Positions 17,106 to 25,000 of a stretch of 64,000 nucleotides of DNA are shown in pieces. The DNA comes from Pseudogracilibacillus sp037071985. Its GTDB lineage: Bacteria > Bacillota > Bacilli > Bacillales > Amphibacillaceae. The position numbers and the translations under genes are program-made. Position 1 is the stretch's first letter, and each line of letters opens with the position of its first letter. The DNA is taken from the NCBI RefSeq assembly GCF_037071985.1, contig NZ_JAXHDF010000001.1, forward strand, positions 516,703 through 580,702. Reading direction: 5' to 3'. The notes under the pieces were generated by a model. That model saw only the letters and a program-made list of their open reading frames with translations, had not been told where the DNA came from and ran no database searches.

Positions 17106-17924
17106 ATGATAGAAGTAATCGGAGTACGCTTTAAGAAAGCGGGTAAGATTTATTACTTTGATCCGAACAATTTAGAGATAAAATTAAATGACGATGTGAT
17201 TGTTGAGACAGTCCGTGGGATAGAGTTTGGTAAAGTAGTACTTGTAAACAAATTAGTTGATATAGAAGATGTTGTACTTCCATTGAAAAAAGTAATGCGA
17301 GTTGCAAACGAAGAAGATAAATTAAATGTAAAACAAAATGAACAATTAGCATCTGATGCTTTAAATATATGTAATGAAAAAATTAATTACCATGAATTAG
17401 ATATGAGTTTAGTAGACGTAGAATATACATTTGACCGAAATAAAGTGATATTTTATTTTACTGCGGAAGGTAGAATTGACTTCCGTAATCTTGTAAAAGA
17501 TCTTGCTGCCCTATTTAAAACTAGAATAGAATTAAGACAAATCGGTGTTCGAGATGAAGCTAAATTATTGGGCGGAATAGGACCTTGTGGAAGAATGCTA
17601 TGCTGTTCTACATTCCTGGGCGACTTTGACCCAGTTTCAATAAAGATGGCCAAAGATCAGAGTCTATCATTAAATCCGGCAAAAATATCAGGCTTATGTG
17701 GAAGACTAATGTGTTGCTTACGATATGAGAATGATAGTTATGAAGATGCGAAAAAGCAATTACCTGATCTAGGAGAAGAAATTCATACGAGCTATGGTCG
17801 CGGGAAAGTAATTGGACTAAATATTTTAGAGAAAATTATTGAGATCGAAATGTATGAAAATCAAAATATTATTGAATACACGTTAGATGAATTAATTGAA
17901 GAAAACATCATTTCTGTTCAATAA
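17106..17924 (+). CDS. ricT: RicT (YaaT), PSP1-domain regulator of RNA maturation
   Basis: A 272-residue PSP1-domain protein. In B. subtilis it forms the Y-complex with RicA and RicF, carries Fe-S clusters and helps RNase Y process operon mRNAs, affecting competence, biofilm formation and sporulation. Cys residues sit in GGIGPCGRMLCCSTFLGDF and GLCGRLMCCLRYE, as expected for cluster ligands. I chose ATG 17106, behind GAGGTGGG, because it fits the family N-terminus (IGVRFKKAGKIYYFDP); a GTG at 17094 is in frame. It is in an operon with holB and yabA. Confidence 0.94.
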   Translation: MIEVIGVRFKKAGKIYYFDPNNLEIKLNDDVIVETVRGIEFGKVVLVNKLVDIEDVVLPLKKVMRVANEEDKLNVKQNEQLASDALNICNEKINYHELDMSLVDVEYTFDRNKVIFYFTAEGRIDFRNLVKDLAALFKTRIELRQIGVRDEAKLLGGIGPCGRMLCCSTFLGDFDPVSIKMAKDQSLSLNPAKISGLCGRLMCCLRYENDSYEDAKKQLPDLGEEIHTSYGRGKVIGLNILEKIIEIEMYENQNIIEYTLDELIEENIISVQ

Positions 17925-17944
17925 TAGTAAAGAGGTGGGTAGCG

Positions 17945-18289
17945 TTGAGCAAGAGGCAAAGGCAAATTTTTGATCAAGTTTCCCATATGGAAACACAAAT
18001 TGGTGAACTGTATGAGCAATTAGGCCATTTAAAAAATGATTTAAGTGAAATCATTGAGGAAAATCATCGATTAACTGTTGAAAACAAACATTTACGGACC
18101 TATTTAAAACGGGATCATGTGGAAGAGGAGAAAGCGGCAACTAAAAAGAAACAGGAAGTTACGGTTCCTGGCGAAGGTTTTGACAATTTAGCCCGTATAT
18201 ATAAAGAAGGCTTCCACATATGCCATATGCAGTTTGGCAGTCCAAGAACAGATGAAGATTGTTTGTTTTGCCTCGAATTGTTTGATTAA
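17945..18289 (+). CDS. yabA: Replication initiation control protein YabA
   Basis: A 114-residue protein that bridges DnaA and DnaN and limits re-initiation. It has an N-terminal coiled-coil leucine zipper (about 8-58) and a C-terminal zinc-binding domain with HICHMQFG and CLFCL. The start TTG 17945 follows AGAGGTGGG. It is the last gene of the tmk operon and is followed by a strong terminator. Confidence 0.95.
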   Translation: MSKRQRQIFDQVSHMETQIGELYEQLGHLKNDLSEIIEENHRLTVENKHLRTYLKRDHVEEEKAATKKKQEVTVPGEGFDNLARIYKEGFHICHMQFGSPRTDEDCLFCLELFD

Positions 18290-18298
18290 GTAAGTAAG

Positions 18299-18347
18299 AC
18301 TGTCTCCAGTTGGAATAACTATTCCAAAGACATGGGGACAGTTTTTT
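18299..18347 (+). terminator. Terminator of the tmk-yabA operon
   Basis: ACTGTCTCC (18299-18307) pairs with GGGGACAGT (18334-18342). Nested inside are TTGGAATA (18310-18317) and TATTCCAA (18320-18327). A T-run follows (18342-18347). Confidence 0.8.
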
Positions 18348-18509
18348 AAGTTACTCAACTTTCGTACCAACAAAATGAGTTTAAACATTTCTGAATTAAC
18401 TCGCAAATGCTTCCAATTATTATCTTGAAAACTTTATCTTGATAAAGCTGTTTTATACAAAAGATATAAACCGATCAGTAACTGAAGATGTAATTAACAT
18501 AACCGCTGC

Positions 18510-18618
18510 GGAAATACACTCCGCTTTCCGTGGGCGGCTGATGAGCCTCCTCACTCGCTTTGCTCGTTGCGGGGTCTCATCTAAGCCTGTCCTCCCACAG
18601 GAGTCTACGTGTATTTCC
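18510..18618. repeat. Palindromic intergenic repeat, copy 2 (reverse orientation)
   Basis: GGAAATACAC (18510-18519) and GTGTATTTCC (18609-18618) are perfect inverted arms. The reverse complement aligns with the copy at 26651-26756, including GACTCCTGTGGGAG, GAGGCTCA, GCCGCCCA and GGAAAGCG. Confidence 0.75.
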
Positions 18619-18706
18619 TTCGCTGGGATGGTCACTGATAATAGAATTCAGGAACCGACAACAACAATGCTTTCTTTCTATTGATTAAAATTTACATGCT
18701 AGCGTA

Positions 18707-18861
18707 GGAAAAAGTGCGAAGACTCCTGCAGGAACAGCGAATGCTTCTCGATGGGACGAACGATAGTGGCAGTCCCACGAGTCCGAAGATCCCTGTAGCT
18801 TCTCATTAACGAGAAGCTACAGAAGCTGAGGCCGTGCCTGCGGAAAGCGAAGTATTTTTCC
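18707..18861. repeat. Palindromic intergenic repeat, copy 3, with internal perfect hairpin
   Basis: Outer arms GGAAAAAG and near-complementary TATTTTTCC enclose GAAGACTCCTGCAGGA and TGCGGAAAGCGAAG. The centre holds a perfect 12-bp hairpin, CTGTAGCTTCTC (18793-18804) with GAGAAGCTACAG (18811-18822), around ATTAAC. Confidence 0.75.
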
Positions 18862-19094
18862 GAAGGGTATTACCAACACCAAATTATTGGGGGTAGAGAA
18901 AAGTTTATATCAAATACAATGATGAATTATCTTGGATATAGTTGTATTTCAAGCAACCAGTTACCTGAAAATCAACTAAGGAAGAAGATCTCTAAAATTC
19001 CTTAATACTACCAAGGTATATTTAGCTATATTACACTGTGAAAGTTGAATACGTTATAATAAAAGAAAGAGCAGATAGATACGGAGGATGGATT

Positions 19095-19838
19095 GTGGTA
19101 ATACTTAAAGATGATGAGCGACTGGATTATTTAATTTCCAATGGTAAAACACAGATTATTCAAAGCCCAACAATATTTTCATATTCATTGGACGCTGTTT
19201 TATTAGCTCATTTCACGTATGTTCCAATTAATAGAGGAAATATATTGGATTTGTGCACTGGAAATGGAGTAATTCCCCTTTTATTATCGGAGCGAACTAA
19301 AGGAACGATAACTGGATTAGAGATTCAAAACAGATTAGTCAGTATGGCTAAAAGGAGCATACAATTAAATGAACTTGAAGAGCGGATTGAAATTTTGGAG
19401 GGAGACTTGAAAGAAAGGCATCCAAAATTAAAGCAAAGCTACTATGACGTAGTTACTTGTAATCCGCCTTATTTTCCAACTCCTAAATCAACGGAGCATA
19501 ACGAGAATATGTATTTAACGATCGCAAGGCATGAGGTATGTTGTACCTTAGAAGATGTGATCAAGGCATGTAAACTATATGTGAAGCCGGGCGGAAAAGT
19601 AACAATGGTTCATCGTCCTGAGCGATTAGTGGATATACTTACATTATTTCGTTCATATCAAATTGAACCCAAAAGGCTTCAGTATGTATATCCAAAAACA
19701 GACAAGCTAGCGAATACCATATTAATTGAAGGAATAAGAGATGGAAAGCCAGGCTTACAAGTATTACCGCCACTTGTTATCTACAAAGATAATGGGGAAT
19801 ATACAGATCGAGCTAGGGGAATTATTTATGGGGAATAA
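19095..19838 (+). CDS. trmN6: tRNA1(Val) (adenine37-N6)-methyltransferase family protein (YabB)
   Basis: A 247-residue class I SAM-dependent methyltransferase. ILDLCTGNGVIPLL (motif I), GLEIQ and the catalytic NPPYF near 134-138 identify the N6-adenine TrmN6/YfiC group. I chose GTG 19095, because GGAGGA sits 6 nt upstream and the N-terminus VVILKDDERLDYL matches B. subtilis YabB. The open frame extends upstream to a GTG at 19038 that lies inside the repeat element. It overlaps yazA by 11 bp. Confidence 0.9.
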   Translation: MVILKDDERLDYLISNGKTQIIQSPTIFSYSLDAVLLAHFTYVPINRGNILDLCTGNGVIPLLLSERTKGTITGLEIQNRLVSMAKRSIQLNELEERIEILEGDLKERHPKLKQSYYDVVTCNPPYFPTPKSTEHNENMYLTIARHEVCCTLEDVIKACKLYVKPGGKVTMVHRPERLVDILTLFRSYQIEPKRLQYVYPKTDKLANTILIEGIRDGKPGLQVLPPLVIYKDNGEYTDRARGIIYGE

Positions 19839-20112
19839 ACATATGGTCTATATGTTACATTGTCGTGATGGTTCTTTATATACAGGTTATACGACTGATA
19901 TAGAACGTCGAATCATGATGCATGAAACTGGTAAGGGCGCTAAATATACGAGAGGAAGAGGTCCTTTTAAACTTGTATACAAGGAAGAATTGTCTACGAA
20001 AACAGCGGCATTACAACGTGAGTATGAAATCAAAAAATTGCACCGTAAAGAAAAAATGGAACTAATTCAAGAACAAGAAGGGACATTTAATGAATATTCA
20101 AATGAGCTTTAA
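19828..20112 (+). CDS. yazA: GIY-YIG nuclease family protein YazA
   Basis: A 94-residue UvrC/Slx1-type GIY-YIG domain: VYMLHCRDGSLYTGYT (8-23) holds the VYML...YTGYT variant of GIY-YIG, followed by Arg in DIERRI and a Glu in the later helix. The physiological role is unknown. The start ATG 19828 follows AGGGGAA and lies inside the end of trmN6, so the two are coupled. rsmI follows, overlapping by 23 bp, the typical Bacillus order. Confidence 0.9.
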   Translation: MGNKHMVYMLHCRDGSLYTGYTTDIERRIMMHETGKGAKYTRGRGPFKLVYKEELSTKTAALQREYEIKKLHRKEKMELIQEQEGTFNEYSNEL

Positions 20113-20962
20113 AGAAAATGGAAAAGGAACTATTTTTGTCGTTCCAACTCCGATAGGCAATTTGGAAGATATGACGTTTCGCGCGTTAAAAACATTAAAA
20201 ACAGTAGATATGATTGCAGCAGAGGATACAAGACATACACAAAAGCTGTTAAATCATTTTGAAATTACGAATAAATTAATTAGTTATCATGAGCATAATA
20301 AACGAGAAAGAACAAATCAGCTTTTATCTATTGTCGAAGAAGGAGGTACCATTGCAATTGTTAGCGATGCGGGAATGCCAGCCATTTCCGATCCGGGTGC
20401 CGACCTAGTTAGAGAAGCAATTGATAAGGATATAAATGTCGTTGTATTACCGGGTGCTAATGCAGCTTTATGTGCACTCGTAGCTTCAGGACTCCCTACA
20501 GATGAATTTTTATTTTACGGTTTTTTACCGCGTAAAAAGCAGGAGAAAGAAGCTGAGCTTGATCGTCTGAAACAGATAAAAGCAACGATTATTCTTTATG
20601 AATCGCCATATCGTGTTAAGGAAACACTGCGTTTCATTGCAAAACAGATGGGAAATCGACATATTATCATTGCCCGGGAAATGACAAAAATTTATGAGCA
20701 ATTTGTAAGAGGCAAGGTCGAAGATGTAATAGCATGGACGGAAGAAAACGATCTAAAAGGAGAATGTTGTATTGTTATCGAAGGCAATGAAACTGCGGAG
20801 GACAATGATTCTTTATGGTGGGCTTCACTAACGATTGCAGAACATGTAAGGCATTATGAAGAAAACGACAATATGACGCATAAGTTAGCAATGAAACAGG
20901 TTGCTACAGATAGGAAAATGTCGAGACGAGAGGTATATCAGCAAATTCATATTAACAAATGA
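20090..20962 (+). CDS. rsmI: 16S rRNA (cytidine1402-2'-O)-methyltransferase RsmI
   Basis: A 290-residue tetrapyrrole-methylase-fold enzyme that 2'-O-methylates C1402 of 16S rRNA. Diagnostic are VPTPIGNLEDMTFRAL (18-33), AAEDTRHTQKLL (42-53), VSDAGMPAISDPG (85-97) and LPGANAALCALVASGLP. The start ATG 20090 follows AAGAAGGGA and overlaps the end of yazA. A bidirectional terminator separates it from abrB, which is convergent. Confidence 0.95.
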   Translation: MNIQMSFKENGKGTIFVVPTPIGNLEDMTFRALKTLKTVDMIAAEDTRHTQKLLNHFEITNKLISYHEHNKRERTNQLLSIVEEGGTIAIVSDAGMPAISDPGADLVREAIDKDINVVVLPGANAALCALVASGLPTDEFLFYGFLPRKKQEKEAELDRLKQIKATIILYESPYRVKETLRFIAKQMGNRHIIIAREMTKIYEQFVRGKVEDVIAWTEENDLKGECCIVIEGNETAEDNDSLWWASLTIAEHVRHYEENDNMTHKLAMKQVATDRKMSRREVYQQIHINK

Positions 20963-21009
20963 AAAAAGCTTGCACCGTACGATGTACTGATGCAAGCCTT
21001 TATTTTTAT
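20961..21009. terminator. Bidirectional terminator between rsmI and abrB
   Basis: AGCTTGCA (20967-20974) pairs with TGCAAGCC (20991-20998). A-rich sequence precedes and T-rich sequence follows, so it can end both convergent transcripts. Confidence 0.75.
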
Positions 21010-21091
21010 GATAATGGTTCTATAATTGTATCGATCTATTAAGTTGGAAAAAAATAAAATTTCCGACATAATATTTTATTGTTAAATGTTC

Positions 21092-21376
21092 TTACTCTTC
21101 AACTTTGAAATTCTTTTGAATTTCGTTTATTAAAGCCTTTGCACCTTCTGGGCTCAAGACAATTTTACCATTTGCTAAAGCAATATTATTATTTGTGTTT
21201 TCTCCAGTAATATGACAAGCCATATTAGGCACATATTTTTTTAACACAATTTGATCTCCATCGACATATATTTCAATAGCATCCTTTTCTTTAATACCCA
21301 ATGAGCGTCTTAGTTCGATAGGAATAACCACTCTTCCTAGCTCATCAACTTTTCTGACCATACCTGTAGATTTCAT
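21092..21376 (-). CDS. abrB: Transition-state regulator AbrB
   Basis: A 94-residue swapped-hairpin DNA-binding protein that represses post-exponential genes. The N-terminal domain MKSTGMVRKVDELGRVVIPIELRRSLGI is nearly identical to B. subtilis AbrB. The C-terminal part carries CHITGEN and LSPEGAKALINEIQ. I chose ATG 21376, with AAAGGGGA upstream; the frame continues 8 codons to a TTG. It is convergent with rsmI and divergent from metG. Confidence 0.96.
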   Translation of the reverse strand: MKSTGMVRKVDELGRVVIPIELRRSLGIKEKDAIEIYVDGDQIVLKKYVPNMACHITGENTNNNIALANGKIVLSPEGAKALINEIQKNFKVEE

Positions 21377-21419
21377 AATAAATTTACGTTCCCCTTTCAA
21401 AGATTAAAAAATAACTAGA

Positions 21420-21483
21420 ATTATACTACACTATATTATTATACACGACAAAACACTGTATAAAAATGTATAATCCGACAAAT
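21420..21483 (-). promoter_or_regulatory. abrB promoter region with two Spo0A-box-like sites
   Basis: On the minus strand two TATAAT hexamers (21438-21443 and 21420-21425) lie upstream of abrB. TTTTGTCG (21446-21453) and ATTTGTCG (21476-21483) each match 7 of 9 positions of the Spo0A box TTTGTCRAA. Repression of abrB by Spo0A is established in B. subtilis; its conservation here is inference. The rest of the 21401-21746 gap holds an extended -10 (TGGTATAAT near 21597-21605) suited to metG. Confidence 0.5.
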
Positions 21484-21746
21484 ATTTCACATTTTTATTG
21501 TAGCAATCTATGAAAGGATTGTAAATTATTTAAATCGGTATGTAAAATGATAGACTTTAATTATCAAGAGGGTATAAATTTTCAAAAAAACGTCATGGTA
21601 TAATATGTACTTGGCAATGCTAATAAAGGACTATTTTCTAAGAAATGATATAGATAGAATATACTTTCTTATTCATAAAAAAATCTATACAATAGATTAT
21701 AATTATAACATTACGTAATTCAGTTTTTGGAAGAGGAGATAAGAAA

Positions 21747-23696
21747 ATGTCAGATAATAAAAATACATTCTATATAACGACACCAATTTATTATCCGAGT
21801 GGTAATTTACACATTGGACATGCATATTCGACAGTTGCGGGTGATGCGATTGCACGCTATAAAAGAATGCGTGGTTTTGATGTAATGTATTTGACTGGAA
21901 CAGATGAACATGGACAGAAAATCCAAAAGGCTGCGGAAGAAAAAGGATTAAGTCCACAAGAATATTTAGATGATATTGTAGGTACCATTCAATCATTATG
22001 GAAGAAGTTAAAAATTACAAATGATGATTTCATAAGAACGACAGAGGAAAGACACAAAGTTATTGTCGAAAAGATTTTCGCGCAATTAGTTGAACAAGGA
22101 GATATTTATTTAGATGAGTATGAAGGATGGTATTGTATTTCTTGTGAATCTTTCTTCACGGACCTCCAATTAGATGACGGACACTGTCCTGATTGCGGGA
22201 AAAAAGTAGAAAAAGTGAAAGAAGAATCTTACTTTTTTAAGATGAGTAAATATGCAGATCGACTTGTTAATTATTATGAAGACCATCCAGAATTTATTCA
22301 GCCGGAAAGTCGTAAAAATGAAATGCTAAATAACTTTATTAAGCCAGGTCTTGAAGATTTAGCAGTTTCTCGGACGACATTTGATTGGGGAATAAAAGTA
22401 CCAGGAAATCCGAAACACGTCATTTATGTTTGGATCGATGCATTGACGAACTATATAACTGCTCTTGGGTACGGATCTGAAAATGAAGAAAAATTTAAGA
22501 AATATTGGCCTGCTGATGTTCACATTATGGCAAAAGAAATTGTTCGTTTCCATACTATTTATTGGCCAATCATTTTGATGGCTTTAGATCTTCCATTACC
22601 TAAAAAAATATTTGCTCATGGTTGGATTTTAATGAAAGACGGGAAAATGTCTAAGTCTAAAGGGAATGTCATTGATCCAATTACTTTAATTGATCGTTAT
22701 GGCTTAGATGCATTACGTTATTATTTATTACGTGAAGTACCGTTTGGATCAGATGGTGTATTTACACCTGAAGGGTTCGTTGAACGAGTTAATTATGACT
22801 TAGCAAATGATTTAGGGAACTTATTAAACCGAACAGTAGCGATGATCGGAAAATATTTCGATGGGGAAATTCCAACATTTACATTGGGAGAATCGAAAGA
22901 AGATCAGGACTTAGAGAACTATATTAAGGATACTATCACAAAAGTCGAGGCAGCTATGGAGGAAATGCAGTTTTCTATAGCATTATCATCTATTTGGAAA
23001 CTCGTTAGTAGAACAAATAAATATATTGATGAAACAGAGCCTTGGAATTTGGCGAAAGAGGAAGCTAAAAGAGATCGTTTAGGTAATGTTATGGCACATT
23101 TAGCGGAATCGATTCGAATTTCTGCGGTTATGTTACAACCGTTTTTAACAGAATCACCGAAAGAAATCTTTAAGCAACTTGGTGTAAAAGATGAAGCGTT
23201 ACAACAATGGGATAGTGTTTATGAAATTGGAAGTATCCCGTCTGGTACAAAAACAGAAAAAGGCGTTCCAATCTTCCCTCGTCTAGATATGGAAGAAGAA
23301 ATTGAGACGATTAAAAAGATGATGAAATCGACGATCCCGGCAGTAGAAGAAAAACAAGCAGAGCAAAAAGAAGAAGTACTTTATGATGACTTTATGAAGC
23401 TTGATCTTCGAGTTGCTGAAATAGTAAAAGCCGATAAAATGAAAAATGCAGATAAACTACTAAAGCTACAAGTTGATATTGGATCAGAAAAACGTCAGAT
23501 TATATCAGGGATTGCGGAATTCTATGCACCTGAACAATTAGTAGGTAAAAAAGTAATTTGTATTACAAATCTTAAACCGGTTAAACTACGTGGAGAGATG
23601 TCTGAGGGAATGATTTTGTCTGGAGAAGACGAAAAAGGAAATCTATCTTTGGCCACAGTTGAACAAACATTACCGAATGGATCGGTTGTAAAATAA
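21747..23696 (+). CDS. metG: Methionyl-tRNA synthetase
   Basis: A 649-residue class I synthetase charging tRNA-Met. It has HIGH (22-25), KMSKS (300-304), two CxxC knuckles near residues 130-150 (CISC, CPDC) and a C-terminal tRNA-binding OB domain from about 545 (FMKLDLRVAEIVKADKM). Length and domain order fit the Bacillus long form. The start ATG 21747 follows AGAGGAGA. The upstream gap is not a T-box that I can recognise. Confidence 0.97.
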   Translation: MSDNKNTFYITTPIYYPSGNLHIGHAYSTVAGDAIARYKRMRGFDVMYLTGTDEHGQKIQKAAEEKGLSPQEYLDDIVGTIQSLWKKLKITNDDFIRTTEERHKVIVEKIFAQLVEQGDIYLDEYEGWYCISCESFFTDLQLDDGHCPDCGKKVEKVKEESYFFKMSKYADRLVNYYEDHPEFIQPESRKNEMLNNFIKPGLEDLAVSRTTFDWGIKVPGNPKHVIYVWIDALTNYITALGYGSENEEKFKKYWPADVHIMAKEIVRFHTIYWPIILMALDLPLPKKIFAHGWILMKDGKMSKSKGNVIDPITLIDRYGLDALRYYLLREVPFGSDGVFTPEGFVERVNYDLANDLGNLLNRTVAMIGKYFDGEIPTFTLGESKEDQDLENYIKDTITKVEAAMEEMQFSIALSSIWKLVSRTNKYIDETEPWNLAKEEAKRDRLGNVMAHLAESIRISAVMLQPFLTESPKEIFKQLGVKDEALQQWDSVYEIGSIPSGTKTEKGVPIFPRLDMEEEIETIKKMMKSTIPAVEEKQAEQKEEVLYDDFMKLDLRVAEIVKADKMKNADKLLKLQVDIGSEKRQIISGIAEFYAPEQLVGKKVICITNLKPVKLRGEMSEGMILSGEDEKGNLSLATVEQTLPNGSVVK

Positions 23697-23737
23697 AAGC
23701 AAGATTAAAGAGGTAAAGACTTTTTAAATATAAGTAA

Positions 23738-23878
23738 GTATTAAAAATCGTTGTAATAGAACTTCCTGAGAACCATCGTGGCTTATCTATGGAATTGCGC
23801 TATCGTTTATATTACCCTGAGGCTGAAGAAGGCAATGTCGCCGACTCAATTTTCGTGGTAGATAAAGCAAAACCTTAA
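23738..23878 (+). pseudogene. Orphan C-terminal coding fragment between metG and tatD
   Basis: After a stop at 23735-23737 the frame stays open for 46 codons to TAA 23876-23878. It encodes a protein-like stretch with IELPENHRGL, MELRYRLYYPEAEEG and DSIFVVDKAKP, and has no start codon or RBS at its head. The composition looks like a real protein tail rather than random sequence. I do not recognise the parent gene. It is likely a remnant of an insertion or deletion. Confidence 0.4.
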
Positions 23879-23894
23879 AAACAGGAAACTATAC

Positions 23895-23930
23895 AACGAT
23901 TTTTTACTTGAATGGAATCGTTTTTTTATG
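23895..23930 (+). terminator. Terminator upstream of tatD
   Basis: AACGATT and AATCGTT form a 7-bp stem with a loop of about 14 nt, followed by seven Ts that run up to the tatD ribosome binding site. Confidence 0.6.
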
Positions 23931-23939
23931 GAGGTTACT

Positions 23940-24710
23940 ATGTTATTTGATACACATGTACATTTAAACGCAAGACAATATAAAGATGACCGAGAAGAAG
24001 TTATTCAACGAGCATTTGCTCAAGGTGTTACTCATATGGTAGTCGTTGGGTTTGATGATGAGACAATACCTTTAGCGATTGAAATAGCTGAAAAGTATGA
24101 CACGATTTACGCAGCGGTTGGATGGCATCCTGTTGATGCTATTCATTATGAAGAAAAGCACTTAGCTTATTTAGAAAGATTAAGTAAACACCCTAAGGTA
24201 GTTGCATTGGGAGAAATGGGATTAGATTATTATTGGGATACTTCGCCTAAAGATATTCAGGAACAAGTATTTCGCAAACAGATCCAGCTTGCAAAACGAG
24301 TAAATATGCCAATTATTATCCATAACCGTGATGCGACTGAAGATGTGATTCGTATTTTACAAGAAGAAAATGCTAAAGAGATTGGTGGCATCATGCATTG
24401 TTTTAGTGGCACTGCAGCAGATGTACAAGCTTGTTTAGATATGAATTTTTATATTTCCTTAGGTGGACCTGTTACATTTAAGAACGCAAAAGAAGTACAG
24501 GAAATAGCAAAAATAATTCCTTTAGAAAGATTATTAATTGAGACGGACTGTCCTTATTTAGCGCCACACCCATATAGAGGAAAGAGAAATGAACCTGCTT
24601 ACGTTTCTTTCATTGCAGAAAAGATCGCAGAATTAAAAGAGATGGATGTTGAAGAAGTTGGAGAGGTAACTTTTCAAAATGCGATGAAATTCTTCCGTAT
24701 AAATAAATAA
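23940..24710 (+). CDS. tatD: TatD family metal-dependent DNase/hydrolase (YabD)
   Basis: A 256-residue TIM-barrel hydrolase. It opens MLFDTHVHLNARQ with the metal-binding HxH, followed by LGEMGLDYYWD, IIHNRDATED, GIMHCFSG and LLIETDCPYLAPHPYRGKRNEP, each a family metal or active-site motif. The in vivo substrate is uncertain; E. coli relatives are 3'-5' DNases and some act in tRNA or D-amino-acid quality control. The start ATG 23940 sits behind TGGAGG; an ATG 12 bp upstream is in frame. Confidence 0.94.
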   Translation: MLFDTHVHLNARQYKDDREEVIQRAFAQGVTHMVVVGFDDETIPLAIEIAEKYDTIYAAVGWHPVDAIHYEEKHLAYLERLSKHPKVVALGEMGLDYYWDTSPKDIQEQVFRKQIQLAKRVNMPIIIHNRDATEDVIRILQEENAKEIGGIMHCFSGTAADVQACLDMNFYISLGGPVTFKNAKEVQEIAKIIPLERLLIETDCPYLAPHPYRGKRNEPAYVSFIAEKIAELKEMDVEEVGEVTFQNAMKFFRINK

Positions 24711-24738
24711 TAATTGGTCATAATGATAATAATCACCA

Positions 24739-24768
24739 AGAGCTTAGCAAATGCTAGGCTCTTTTTTT
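24739..24768 (+). terminator. Terminator of tatD
   Basis: AAGAGCTTAGCA pairs with TGCTAGGCTCTT (24752-24763) around a 2-nt loop, followed by T7. Confidence 0.8.
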
Positions 24769-24945
24769 GTAAAAAACTCGCAAATTAAGTAGATTCATAG
24801 ATTATACATTACAGGGCTGTAACAATAAATATGGGGTTTGTACGATATTGGAGGAGCAAAACAATTGGTGCGCCTACATAATCAATTATCAGAAAATACT
24901 ATTTCCATGTAATGGTTTTGTAAACTATTCGTAACCGTACTGATT

Positions 24946-24974
24946 TTGACTTGCTTTTGATTACTCCATATAAT
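24946..24974 (+). promoter_or_regulatory. Sigma-A promoter of yabE
   Basis: TTGACT (24946-24951), 17-bp spacer, TATAAT (24969-24974), 27 bp before the yabE ATG. Confidence 0.8.
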
Positions 24975-25000
24975 TGGTAGCGAAATAAGGAGGCTATAAC

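Larger units (their letters stand above)
18353..19050. mobile_element. Composite nonautonomous repeat element, copy A (about 700 bp)
   Basis: It begins ACTCAACTTTCGTACC and ends ACTGTGAAAGTTGAAT, so the termini are short inverted repeats (TCAACTTTC/GAAAGTTGA). The left 90 bp and the right 150 bp (about 18900-19050) are clearly related to those of the element at 26322-26946. Between them sit two palindromic repeats. No transposase frame exists. It occupies most of the gene-free stretch 18290-19094, between the yabA terminator and the next gene. Confidence 0.6.

Noticed and set aside
18439..18684. An 81-codon frame within the composite repeat.
   Set aside because: It covers the palindromic repeat and has no coding signal; the arms are duplicated elsewhere in other frames.
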